A stretch of 64,000 bases of DNA from Mermis nigrescens (Eukaryota; Nematoda; Enoplea; Mermithida; Mermithidae), in NCBI GenBank assembly GCA_036768485.1, contig JAVLUZ010000702.1, positions 124,001 to 188,000 on the forward strand, written 5' to 3'. The position numbers and the translations under genes are program-made. This document shows, one piece after another, positions 48,001 through 60,000 of this stretch. The notes beneath the pieces are model-generated. The model was not told where the DNA came from. It did no database searches and saw only the letters and a program-made list of their open reading frames with translations. Numbering within the stretch: position 1 is the stretch's first letter; the number at the start of each line of letters is the position of its first letter.

Positions 48001-51000
48001 TATTAGAAGAATGCGTACATATTAAGAAAAGAAACTTAAATTGCCCTCCAAGGTTAGTGTTCCGGTAGGAGTTCGTCAACTTAATATCGTTTTGGCCTTC
48101 CCGCTACGCTTTGGTCTATCATTCAAACGTATGCAACAAATTAGGCTTAACAAATGCCAGCAAAGTTAAATCAACCATGAACGCATAATTTCAAAATCAT
48201 ACATGTAACAGGCAGTGTTTTTTTTGTACAAGGTCCGTTTGTACATGTACAAAGATGGTCCCCAAAAGTCTTTGTACATTTTGCACATGCAAATTTTTGT
48301 GTACTATAATATAGTACAGTAGCGATTTTAGTGTGGTAAAACAGGGTTTTCGATCTTAGGTAGTGTATTTTAGCTAATTTCTGGGTTTATGACGCCAAAA
48401 ATTACTAAAAATTATCTGCTAACGGCGCGAAGCGCCGAAAAATATTGACATTTTTCCATTCTAAATGCAAATTCTGCCATTTTAAAGATATATAGGACAA
48501 ATAATTTATCAGTTCGGCGCGAAGCGCCAAAAATTTTGGAATTTTACACCTTTTTACAGTTTTTGTCTTCCTAAAAATCTTTGTACATTTTGTACACACA
48601 CAATTTTTGGGTACTATAATATGGTACAGCAGCGATTTTAGTATCGTAAAAACAGAGTTCTTCGACTTTTCGTAGTGTGTTTTAGCTAATTTCTGGGTCT
48701 CTAAGGGCAAAAATCACTAGGAATCGTCTTAAAACGGCGCGAAGCGCCGAAAATTTGACATTTTTACTTTTGAAATGCAATTTCTGCCATTATAAAGATA
48801 TATAGAACACACAATTACTCATTTCGGCGCGAAGCGCGAAAATTTTCGAATTATAGACCTTTTTTGCAATTTTTGTCTTCCCAAAAATCTTTGTACATGT
48901 ACAAAGACGGTCCCGAAAAGTCTTTGTACATCGGGAAAAATCTTTGCCGAATACAAAAAAAAACCGTGGTAACAGGGCAGGAGAATGCGGGTGTTCCAAG
49001 GTCGGTAATTTTTGACCCCTACTTTTTGCGAAAACTTGCGATTTTTTGGACATTTTTAGCTTCTTTTTTGTCGTTTTCGACCAAAACTTGATGGTCATTT
49101 GAAGCCTCCCTCTCGAATTGGCCGTCTACCTCCAACCAAAATTTTAGATGCTACGCTTGTAGTGAAAATTAATTCAGTCTATCATTCACGAATCGCAACA
49201 TTATTCCCCAAGTCTACATATAAAATTAGATCCGCAATATGCAATGCATCACCTTACGATTTGCACGATTCATCTATGTTTCAATACTTTGTGCTCTTCA
49301 TAGTATCACATTTAGGGTGATACTGTACCAAATGTTGTATTTTAATAAATTCGTGAAAGCCGTGTCGTCGTAAAAGAATTTGTGATATCTCCCAAATCGC
49401 TAGATTCGCCTGGCTAAAGCTAATTAATATCGTCATTCTGCATTTAATAATTGAACAGGTGGTTTTATTTCATAATTTTATGTTTATGCTGTTTTCTTAT
49501 TTTTAGAATCCAACGCCAAGTCCGATCGGCTTACCGCCCTCGGACGGTATGGCCCCTGGCCCAGCTGGTATGGGCCCACCACCCCATGGTTTCTTTCCGC
49601 CCGGCGTCCCTGGACCCCATATGAGGCCCTCGCCGCCTCAACAATCTGTGTCGCAACCGTCCCCTCATGCCATGATGAACCAATCTGTGAGTTTTCCCAG
49701 ATATTCTTAATTTAATTCTTTTATTCATTTTTCGTTCCTTTTTGGTAATGTAATTAATGGCGATGTTATGATTGATTATATGTGCATATTGTTCGTTTGC
49801 CGCGATTGATTTGTTCCGCTCGATTTGCTTTTAACTGTTTGTTATCGTCATAAGTATGAAGTCGAGAGGATATTATCAGTTTAGTATCAAAATTTATGAG
49901 GCGATGCACTGCATTGATTTTATTTTTCTAAACTATTTTTTTCAAGTTTTATTATTTTTTTACTATTTTTTCAAGTTTTTAAATGAATTGCCCATTTTCT
50001 TAGTAGACGAAATTCGGCGACTTTTGCTTGTATTGTATCCGTTTTTTAGGGCTTCATGCAGGCCAGGTATCCTGGCCCTCGTGGAGCCATGCGTATGCCA
50101 CAAGAACAACCCCCTTACGGCGCGAGCCCCGGCCCGCCGATGTTTCCCGACCCGATGAGAATAGGAGGTCCTCAGTTGATAACCCAGCAAAGGCTCGGGC
50201 CGGTAGGCCACGGCCGAATGCCGCCCATGAGCCAGAATGTGAGTTCAGTTATGGTTCGTATGGACAGAAAATCATCACCCAAAGTCATACGTAGGAAAGA
50301 GGTGGGGTATCCTTCACTCATCGGTGGGCGACACCAAAAGTCTCGTGGGGGTGCAAGGTTTTTCAAAGGTCAAAAAATGACCGTCAAAAATGGTGGTATA
50401 GCGAAAAAACACCATTTTTCAACGTTTCTCATCGAGCACTATCCATTGGCATCAGGAAATTTGCAACAAAAAATTTCAAAAATTGAATTCTGGGCAGGTA
50501 TTTTGATTTTGGGGGGGGGTATTTGATTTTTGGGGATATTTTGATTTTCTGGGGGTACCCCCAAACCCCCCACGCGTAGGTATGGTCGTCTCCCCCATTC
50601 CTCCCCCCCCAAAGTCTAAAAATTTTGCACCTCACTTTTTGTATAAACTTTCGTTTTTGGTCACTTTTAGGTGCTTTTTTGGCCAATTTTAGCCATAAAT
50701 TTAAGGTCATTTACCCCCTCGACTCGAACTGGCCGACTACCTAACCCTTATTTTGAGCTGTTACACAACTTGCCGCAATCGAACCTTCACCCATTCCTCA
50801 AACCTTTTTATCTCCCTCTTTTTACGATTTTTCGACAGCGCTTTTTATGCTTTTTCACATTTTTTGCGCAAAGAAGGTAGAGGGTCAATTGCCGTTTTGA
50901 ACAGCCTGCCATTTCGTCAAAAAAATTTCTGGCCAATAATTTCGTGATTGCAGTCTTTGGTGGATTTTCTATTCAAAATTTATCATTCTCCTAAAAGATA

Positions 51001-54000
51001 TTTGAATATGTAGTTATGTACTTTTATAGGTGCACAAAGTCAGGGTGGGAAGGGGGGGTTGAAATCTAAAAAATCTAGAACAGTAAAGTTTACGTTCACG
51101 TTTTTTGCTGCTTAAACGTCAAAATAGTCAAAATAGCCTTTAAAACGTTTTTCGTGATAATATCGCATTTTTAATGCATTTGACTGTATTTTATTACTTT
51201 TAAAATTAAAAAAATGCAAAAATTGATTAATTTTGGGTGTTTTTTAAGTAGAAGGTACGTAAAAATACTAGTTTGGCGCGAAATTTTGACCTCAAAACTG
51301 ATGCAAAAAACGTTCCATCAGCTTAAAATCGCCGGACAATACCAGTCCGACTGACTCTTCTGGGGGTAATACCCCCCTCACCGCCCTGTGTGCATATATA
51401 GTTACTTTACTTTCATTCTTCGGTCGGAATGTTCAAAAAGAATGGGTGTAAAATCGTTATGAAAAATGGCGGCTCTAGCAAAATGAGCCTATCAGTTTTT
51501 CAGCAAAAAAATTGGAACTTATCAGATAAAATTTTCAAGCATCATAAAGTATCTATTAACCCGAAATAGTAAAGTTTATCATTTTCTCTTATCGTGTGTT
51601 CGGTTGTTTTAATTAATTAAGTTGGCATTCTAATAATGGCTTGAAATTTCGGGAGGGGGTCAACGGCTATTTTCAGAAGGGAAGGGGGAGAATGAGCTCC
51701 ATTTTTTTGGCCAAAAATGGCAAAAAAGCGACTAAATCGGCCAAAAACGAAATTTTTCGCCAAAAGTCGGGGGCTGGTCAAAAATTTACTGAATTGGGTG
51801 GATGGTGGATTCCCCATCTCCCCTGTTAACTTTATGATTCTAGTTTATTTAGCATCATATGAAGCATATTAATTGATAAATTTATTAGTTTCATTCAGTG
51901 ACTGATTTACGGGGGGCGGCCCCCCATTGGCCAAAAATTGATGGTGAGAATAAAGTATGGATATGTCATTTGCATTGATTTTCAGCCGTCAGCGACCATA
52001 GTTTCTCGATTTTTTCCGGCGCTTCGCGCTGGATAATACCTATTAATGACATTTATTTACTTTCTTGGCGACCTGGAAGCAGTGTATTATTTTTACTCGG
52101 CAAAGATTTTTGGGAACACAAAAATTGCAAAAAACGTCTGAAATTCGCAAAAATTTTCGGCGCTTCGCGCCGAAATCAGTAACTGCATGTTCTATATATC
52201 ATTATAATGGCAGAAATCGCATTTCAAAAGGAAGAGTGTGAAATTTTTCGGCGCTTCGCGCGTACAAAAACTGTAAAAAGGTGTGAAATTCCCGAAAGTT
52301 TTCGGCGTTTCGCGCCGAAATGAGTAATTGTTTGTCGTATATTTCTTTAAAATTGCATAATTTGCACATAGAATGGAAAAATGTCTAATTTTTCGGCGTT
52401 TCGCGCCGTTTTGAGGCAATTTTTAGTAATTTTTGGCGTCAGAAACAGAAATTAGTTAAAATACACTACCAACGATAGAAAACCCTGTTTTACCACACCA
52501 AAATTGCTACTGCACTATATTATAGTAAAAAAATTGTATGTACAAAATGTACAGATACTTTTGGGGACCATCTTTGTACATGTACAAACGGACGTTGTAC
52601 AAAAAGCACTGTCTGGCCTGGAAGCCATTTTTGCTCATGAAATAGGTTTCAAAACAATATCAACAGCAGAAACATCTATTCCAACATAGTTTTCTTTTAT
52701 TCTCATTCAAAAATTTTTGAGACGTTTCGCGTCAAATACCACAAATACAGGAAATCAAGCAGCGAATCAAGTTTCTAAATGTCCTTCCGCCTAAATTTGA
52801 CAAATTTTCCGGCGCTTTGTGCCAGATTTTTCTTTAAAGCCAAGAAAGTTTAGTGATTTTTTCGCATGAAATTGTCGACAATTTTAAAAATTTTTTGAAA
52901 AAAACATTGGGTCAAAAGGGATTTTAAATAAAACTAGACAATGCAAAACGCCGAAACAGGCTATTTCGCGCGTGAAAGGGCAAATTTTTGGACCCATTTT
53001 TGACTGTTTTTTGAAAAGTTGGGTACCGCCCTCCATTCATGTAACGGCTCGAAATTGGGGGTGGTAAATGATCTCCAATTTTTTGGCCAAAAACGTCTAA
53101 AAACGGCTAAAAAATTCGATTTTTTTGCCAAAATTCGGGGGGTCAGAAATTTTCTGGATTTTGGAGGGATGATGGGGGGACGTCCGACTTTGGGTGGTGG
53201 ATCCCTAGCGTCGACAGTTGTGGGAGTCGTTGCTTTTTGGCGAGTGTTAGGGTTTTATAGTACAAAAAAAGGTTTGCTCTCGTGAGCCTATACTGGACTA
53301 GTCAATAGGATGTTATAATTAGTATAGTATAAGGCTCTAGTAAGAGTTAAGCTATTAGTTCGCATGAAATGAATCTGATTTTTAGAGTTTCACCATGAGG
53401 CCGCTTGTTAATACGTCATTGGGTCCAGGGATGGCATCTGGTGCGCACATGCCTCGATGGCCAGCGTCGGTGAGTTTAAATAATTATTGATTTAATTGAT
53501 TTTTTGTTGATTGATTCAGAATTTAAATTTTTCCAATTTACTTATGCGCATTCTCGTACTTAACAAGCATAGGTGCACAAGGTCAGGGTAGGCAGGGGGG
53601 TGAAATGCCAAAAATCTAAAACAGTAAATTTAACGTTCACGATTTTTTTGCTGTTTAAATGATCAAAATAGCGTATAAAACGTTTTTTCGTGTTAATAAC
53701 ACATTTTAAAAGCATTTTTAGTCCATTTTGACTTCATTATATCACTTTTAACACTAAAAAATGCAAAAATTTATCAATTTTGGGCGCATTTTGAGTAAAA
53801 AGTAATTAAAAGTACTAATCTGGCGCGAAGCGCCGGAAAAATTTCGACATTTTTACTGATTTTGATGTCAAAAATGATGCAGAACAAGACCTGTTTGCTC
53901 AAAATCGCCGGACAGTACCGGTCTAGCTGACCCCTCAGGGGGTAATACCCCCCCTCACACCCCTATGTGCATGTGTGTTAACAAGACAATCTGATGTAGG

Positions 54001-57000
54001 AATTAAATTGAATTAAAAAATTAATTAAATGTGAAAATTTTAAATTAAAAAAATCGATTCTGCTTGAAAGAGCAAAAAGCGCTTAAATTAAGAAATTAAT
54101 TAAGTGCGAAAATATCAAATTGTTCAGCAGCGGCAAAAAGCGCCTAATTGATTTAAAATGATCATATTGCGGACTATCTGTCTTATCATGATTACGGTAT
54201 TCTTGTACTTACATTTGCATAATTGCTTACTACGTTTTTATTATCGATTGATCGGCTACTTGTATTCATTTACTTGATTTATTATTTATTTACTATGATT
54301 TACTATATTTACCATTTATTTGTTTATGTATTTATATATTTATTTCTTTACTAGATTTCATGTTTAGCATTCTGCGTCGAATTCGCTCCATTTAATTTTT
54401 ATTAAAATGGTTTCAGATGCAGTACAACGATCCAGGGCCCTCCCAATTTCCCGTAAGTTTTTTATTAGTAGATGCGACGTATACATTTTTACGTGTTCAT
54501 TCCACTTTTAACATATTTCGAAATTTTACTTATATGTATTTATCTGAATTTTTTAATTTGTTTAAATTTATTTTATTTCCTCTATTCTTTTAAATTCATT
54601 TTATTTCCTCTATTTTTGAAATTTATTTCATTCTGAATTGGCTTATTAGTTTTATCTATTTTTTAAGGGATCGTCAATGTCAGTTAACAATGGACCACCT
54701 CCTGGACCTGGAACGCCGATAATGCGAAGTCCGCATATGCCCGGTGAACATTTATCGATTTTTAGTATAGTTTCTTCCTTTTTTGCTGCGAAAATGTTCT
54801 AAAATTAAGGGTTTCGTTAAAAATCTGTACTTTTCGTAGTGTTGTTCAATAAGGCAAACTGCAAGGAAACTTTGTTCTCCGTTTAGGAGCAGCTGGATAA
54901 ATTTGTGATAGGAGATTAATATTTGAAACCGTTAGAATCGTGTTTTGACCAGACACGCACAGCATGGGAATTCATGGAGAGTGGGCTAAAGTTTAGAGTG
55001 CCTTTTTTGAGCTCTAAAACACGGCGGATATGCGTCATAAAACATGATTTTTGGCGATTTGGCCATGCCCAATCTTGCTAGAGCGTAAAAACAATAAAAA
55101 AGTTCTAAAAAATATGAGAAAAATTTGAGAAGATTGAACGAAATATAGGGGCGCCGAAAATTCGATACTTTAGCGAACAAATAGCTAAAAACGTGTAAAA
55201 TGCCATCTTTCCCTACGAATTTTATGGACAAACCTCAATTCTGGGTGGGGTGAAAATTTTTTGGGGAGGGGTAAATTTTTTTGTTGAAATAAGACTCGCT
55301 CAACCCCCAGACCATACATGGTTCTGACCAGGCCAATATCCAGATCGGTCATGGGGGCGAGCATAAATTGGCCTATATCCCGGAAAAATTCGTCGGGATA
55401 GCTCGCGAAACTCGCATTTTTCGACGTTTTTCGACTTTCGCTTATCATTAAGACCGTAGAATTCAAATTTTTTTGAAAAAAGTAATTTTTTTACTATTAA
55501 AAAGAGTCGTTTTTCAATCACGTTTGAGCCAGAATTATGGACAATATTTTCACATCGGGCGCGGAGCGCGGAAAATTTGAAGATTTCACAAGACCGCGGA
55601 ACCCGTGCATTATGGAGCTTTCGACATTTCCCGGCCCGGCCAAGGAGGGGCGGCCGCCCCGCCCTCCCCTAAATACGACAGGGCCCTGGTTTTGACTAAT
55701 AATTTACACTCATGTTTTATTGTGTCTGTATGTTTTGTACTTTAAATTGTTTTGTTAGACGCATTTAAAAGATATAATTTAAGGTGCGCAACGTCAGGGT
55801 CGGCGGTGGTGTGGGGGGGGGGTGGAGTTGAACCCCTAAAAAACCGAAACAGTCAATTTAACATTCACGATTTTTTTGCCGTTTTAACGATAAAAATGAT
55901 CAAAATAACCTATAAAACGTTTTTTTCGGGGTAATATCGCAAATGTAAAAGCATTTTTAGTCTATTTGGACTGCATTATATCACTTTTAACACTAAAAAA
56001 TGCAAAAATTTATCAATTTCGGGCGCTTTTCGAGGAAAAAGTACTTAAAAGTACTAATCCAGCGCGAAGCGCCGGAAAAATGTTGACGTTTTTACTGCTT
56101 TTGACCTCAAAAATTAGGCAAAAAACGTTTCATCAGCTCAAAATCGCCGGACAGTACCGGTCCGGCTGAACCTTCAAGGGGTAGGGGGGTAATAACCCCT
56201 CATCTCCTAAGTGTATTTATGATATAATTATGTACTAATTACCTATTGCTGATTATGTAAAATCTTTTTTCATCTATGATCCTCTTTTTTCACTTTTTTC
56301 AAAAATTGATTACAATTTCGCATTGCATATTTTGTGTGAAATGGCCGCGTTCGTTTAGATGGTCCTTCGGATAGATACGCAATGATGCAAACTGGCGGAC
56401 CACCTATCGGAGGGGTAAGGCTTCGATTCAGTTGGTCAGTTTAATGGCTTAATGTTTGCCAGACGGGCACGGCTTGGGAATTCTGGTGTGGGGGGTGAAA
56501 CCGATAAAATTTCTAGTAAAAAGTGTTTTAGGGGGTCGAAAACGATGGGTATATTTATAAAAAAACAAAAAATTCACAACGGATTTCGAATATGTTGAGT
56601 AAATTGAACAAAATATAGTCAAAAGATGAATAGTTCTAGCTTTTGAGCCAAAAGATCGCTAAAAAGGCTTAAAACAGCACCTTTGATTCCGATTTTTTGG
56701 AAATCAAAAATTCTGGGAGCGGAAAAATTTCTGGGATTGAAAACCCTATAAATCTCAAGGTTATACTCGTAGTAATGCTTGTTTTATATTTCGGCCTTTC
56801 TCAGCTGTCATTCGACTCTCCAGTTTTTCATTGTAAATGAAGAAATCCCTTTACTAAATAAAAGCTGAGAGTCTAGTGATTCAATTAATCGACAAATGTT
56901 AAAATATATGTTAGCTAAATAGGAAAATATATTCAATTAATTAACGGGAAACTCAATTTATCTAGTATGAAGTTTTGAAGCTTGTTTGAAGGTAAGGGCT

Positions 57001-60000
57001 TTTCATTTCACTCGAATAAGTTCCTCGTTCTAGAGTCGAATCTTTTCGGGCAAAGCTTCTAACGCGGGGAATAGATAAAAAACCAGAAATAAATCAGAAA
57101 AAGCAAATTATAAAACCTTACAACCCTCAAAAAATCTAATAACAAATGAATTGATAAAACGAATATATACATAAAAAGCGTAAATCTAAGAAAATTGTAA
57201 TGTGACCACACCTGGGTGTGGAGGGATTTGGGGGTATGCACCCCTCCCCCCGATAAACTAAAATACCCCTTCCCTTCTCAGAGAAACCAAAATTCCCCTC
57301 AAAATTCAATTTTTGAAAATTTTTTTTTGTTTTTTTCGCAATTTTTTAATGCCAATGGATAGTGCTTGATGAGATTCATTGAAAAATTGTGTTTTTTTCG
57401 CCGTACTACCATTTTTAAGGCCATTTTTTTGACCATTGAAAAATCTTGCACTCCCAGAATTTTGGTGCTGCCCACGTATGAATGTGACTCATTGTGCATA
57501 AGTAATATGTATAGGTAGTAGTGATGCACCGGGTACCGGTGGCGGTACCAGGACCGGTACCGGTGCCGGTACCACTCTGGTACCGGCCGGTACTACTTGT
57601 ATTAATTTAATTTTTTGAGCTTAAAGTGAAGGAGGAACTGTTTCAGAATAAAGCCCACTCTGTAACAAATAACAGTGCAATAATAAAGAAGCACCTCTCT
57701 GCAAATTTTATTCGATCATTCATTTCACTTATTTCAACAAGCCTTAATCAACAGTACGTAAATTTTTTGGACAAAAACACGAGCATTTCCAAATTTTTCG
57801 GCAACAAACGCGTTTGCCTGTCAGAGCATATATTGCCACTTTTGTACTGAACAGTCTTTCATTCGGTACACTAGTGGTACCCAGGGGCGGATTTAAAGGG
57901 GGCGGCCGCTCCCCTATTGGCCAAAATATTTGACGCGATAAAGAATGGATATGCAATTTGCAATGATTTTTGGCCGTCAGTGACCATAATTTCTTAAATT
58001 TTTCCAGCGCTACGCGCCGGATGATACATATTAATGACATTTATTTACTTTCTTGGCGACCTGGAAGCCATTTTCTGTTCATGTATGTTTCATCACAATT
58101 TAACAACAGAAACAGCTATTTTTGCATACTTTTCTTCTATTTTCAATTAAAAATTTCGATGTTTCGCATCAAATTCTATAAATACAGGAAATCAAGCAGT
58201 GAATCATGCTTCTAGACGTCTATCCACCTTAATTTCACAAATTTTCCGACGCTTCGCGCCACTGTTTCTTTTGTACTCGACAAAGATTTTTTCCGATGTA
58301 CAAAGACTTTTCGGGACCGTCTTTGTACATGTACAAAGATTTTTGGGAAGACAAAAATTGCAAAAAAGGTCTGAAATTCGCAAAAATTTTCGGCGCATCG
58401 CGCCTAAATGAGTAGTGTGTACTATATATCTTTATAATAGCAGAAATTGCATTTCAAAGGGAAAAATGTCAATTTTTTTCGGCGCTTTGCGCCGTTTCAA
58501 GACGATTCATATTGATTTTTGCCCTTAAAGACCCAGAAATTAGCTAAAATAGACTACTAAAAGTCGAACAACTCTGTTTTTACCACACTAAAATCGCTAC
58601 TGTACCATATTATAGTACCCAAAAATTTGTGTGTAAACAATGTACAAAGACTTTTAAGCACCATCTTTGTACATGTACAAACGGACCTTGTATAGAAAAC
58701 ACTGCTTCGTGCTAGATTTTTGTTAAAATCAAAGAAATTTAATGATTTTTTTCGCACAAAATTGTCAAAAATTTTGAAATTTCAAGGAAAAATATTGCGT
58801 CAAAAGTGATTTTATGCAAAAGTAAACCATGTAAAAAACCGAAAAAAGCTTTTCGCGCGTTAAGGGCAATATTTTGAACCTATTTTTGACTGCTTTTGAA
58901 AAAGTTGGGATACTGCCCCTCCCTAGTAAAATCCTAGATCCGCCACTGGTGGTACCGGCGCCGGTACCAGGGTACCGGTACCGGCTGGAAATGAGGTACC
59001 TGTGCATCACTAATAGATAGCATCATTTATGATTACAGTGGGAAAATATTTATTGCGATGTATTTAAATTGTTTGCGTCAAGTTTCCCATGACCTCCGAA
59101 CAGTCGGGAGGCGTGGGCGGCCTCGTGGGCGATATTCTCATGAACGGCGACGGCATGGACATAAAGAGTTCGCCGGCGTCGGCGCACGGATTGAACGGCA
59201 CGCCCGGTCCGGCGGGCGCCGCCGGACCGGGCCCCGGACCGGGCGGCGCGCAGGGTTCCCAAAATGGCCCTCAGGGGCCGAGCGGCTCCGGCGGGGGGCC
59301 GGTTGGCGGGCCGAATTCGGCCCCGCCCCCAGTCTCACAGGACTCCTGTTCACTGGACTACGGACCGGCTGGCGGTATGCACCCGTTTCAGACCGGGACT
59401 AGCGCAGTAAGTGCGATGTGTAACCAGACATTTAATGACTCCCAGTTTTGGGCGTGTATCTTAGGCCATTGCGGGGAGGGGGTAAATAAACCCCCAATTC
59501 TTGGCCAAAAGGCAACGGAAACCTAAAAATTGATAAAAACGCAAGTTCTTGCCAAAAATGGGGGTACAAAATTTTCTGACTGGGGGGGTTGGATGGAAGA
59601 CCGACTTTTTTGTACGGGAAAAGACCTACATGGTACATTTCTGTGTGTAACCATACGCACATAAGGTGGGAATTCTGGGGGGCGAAACAAAAAATTTTCT
59701 AAATTGCCTTTTTTGGGCTTAAAAACTCTGAATTTCTCGTCAAAAATATAATTTTTCGGCTTTCTGACGATGCTCTTTCTTCCTAGACGACACAAATATC
59801 CAAAAATTTTCAATATTCAATCAATTTCAACAAAATGTAGTCGAAAATGGCCGCGACACTTCTTAATAGATCGCTGAAGACGTTTAAACCAGGACTTTTC
59901 TACAATTTTTTTGAAAATCAGTTCTGGAGGGCTGGTTGAACCCCAGCTTTTAGAAAAAATGCGAAAGACCGGTTCGGAATTGACTTTCAGTACTGTGTGC

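Larger units (their letters stand above)
57519..59012. mobile_element. TAGTGATGCA hAT-type element with GGTACC arrays
   Basis: Left TAGTGATGCACCGGGTACC, right GGTACCTGTGCATCACTA. Flanks ATAGGTAG (57511-57518) and ATAGATAG (59013-59020), 7 of 8. Arrays of GGTACCGG-type units lie inside both ends; a C element (57882-58948) occupies most of the interior. It ends just 70 bp before SSBP exon 11. No transposase. Confidence 0.87.

Noticed and set aside
59058..59402. Long overlapping open frames on both strands over SSBP exon 11 (possible dual coding)
   Set aside because: High GC removes stop codons in all frames. Only the FPMTSEQ frame matches the SSBP family and joins neighbours in phase.
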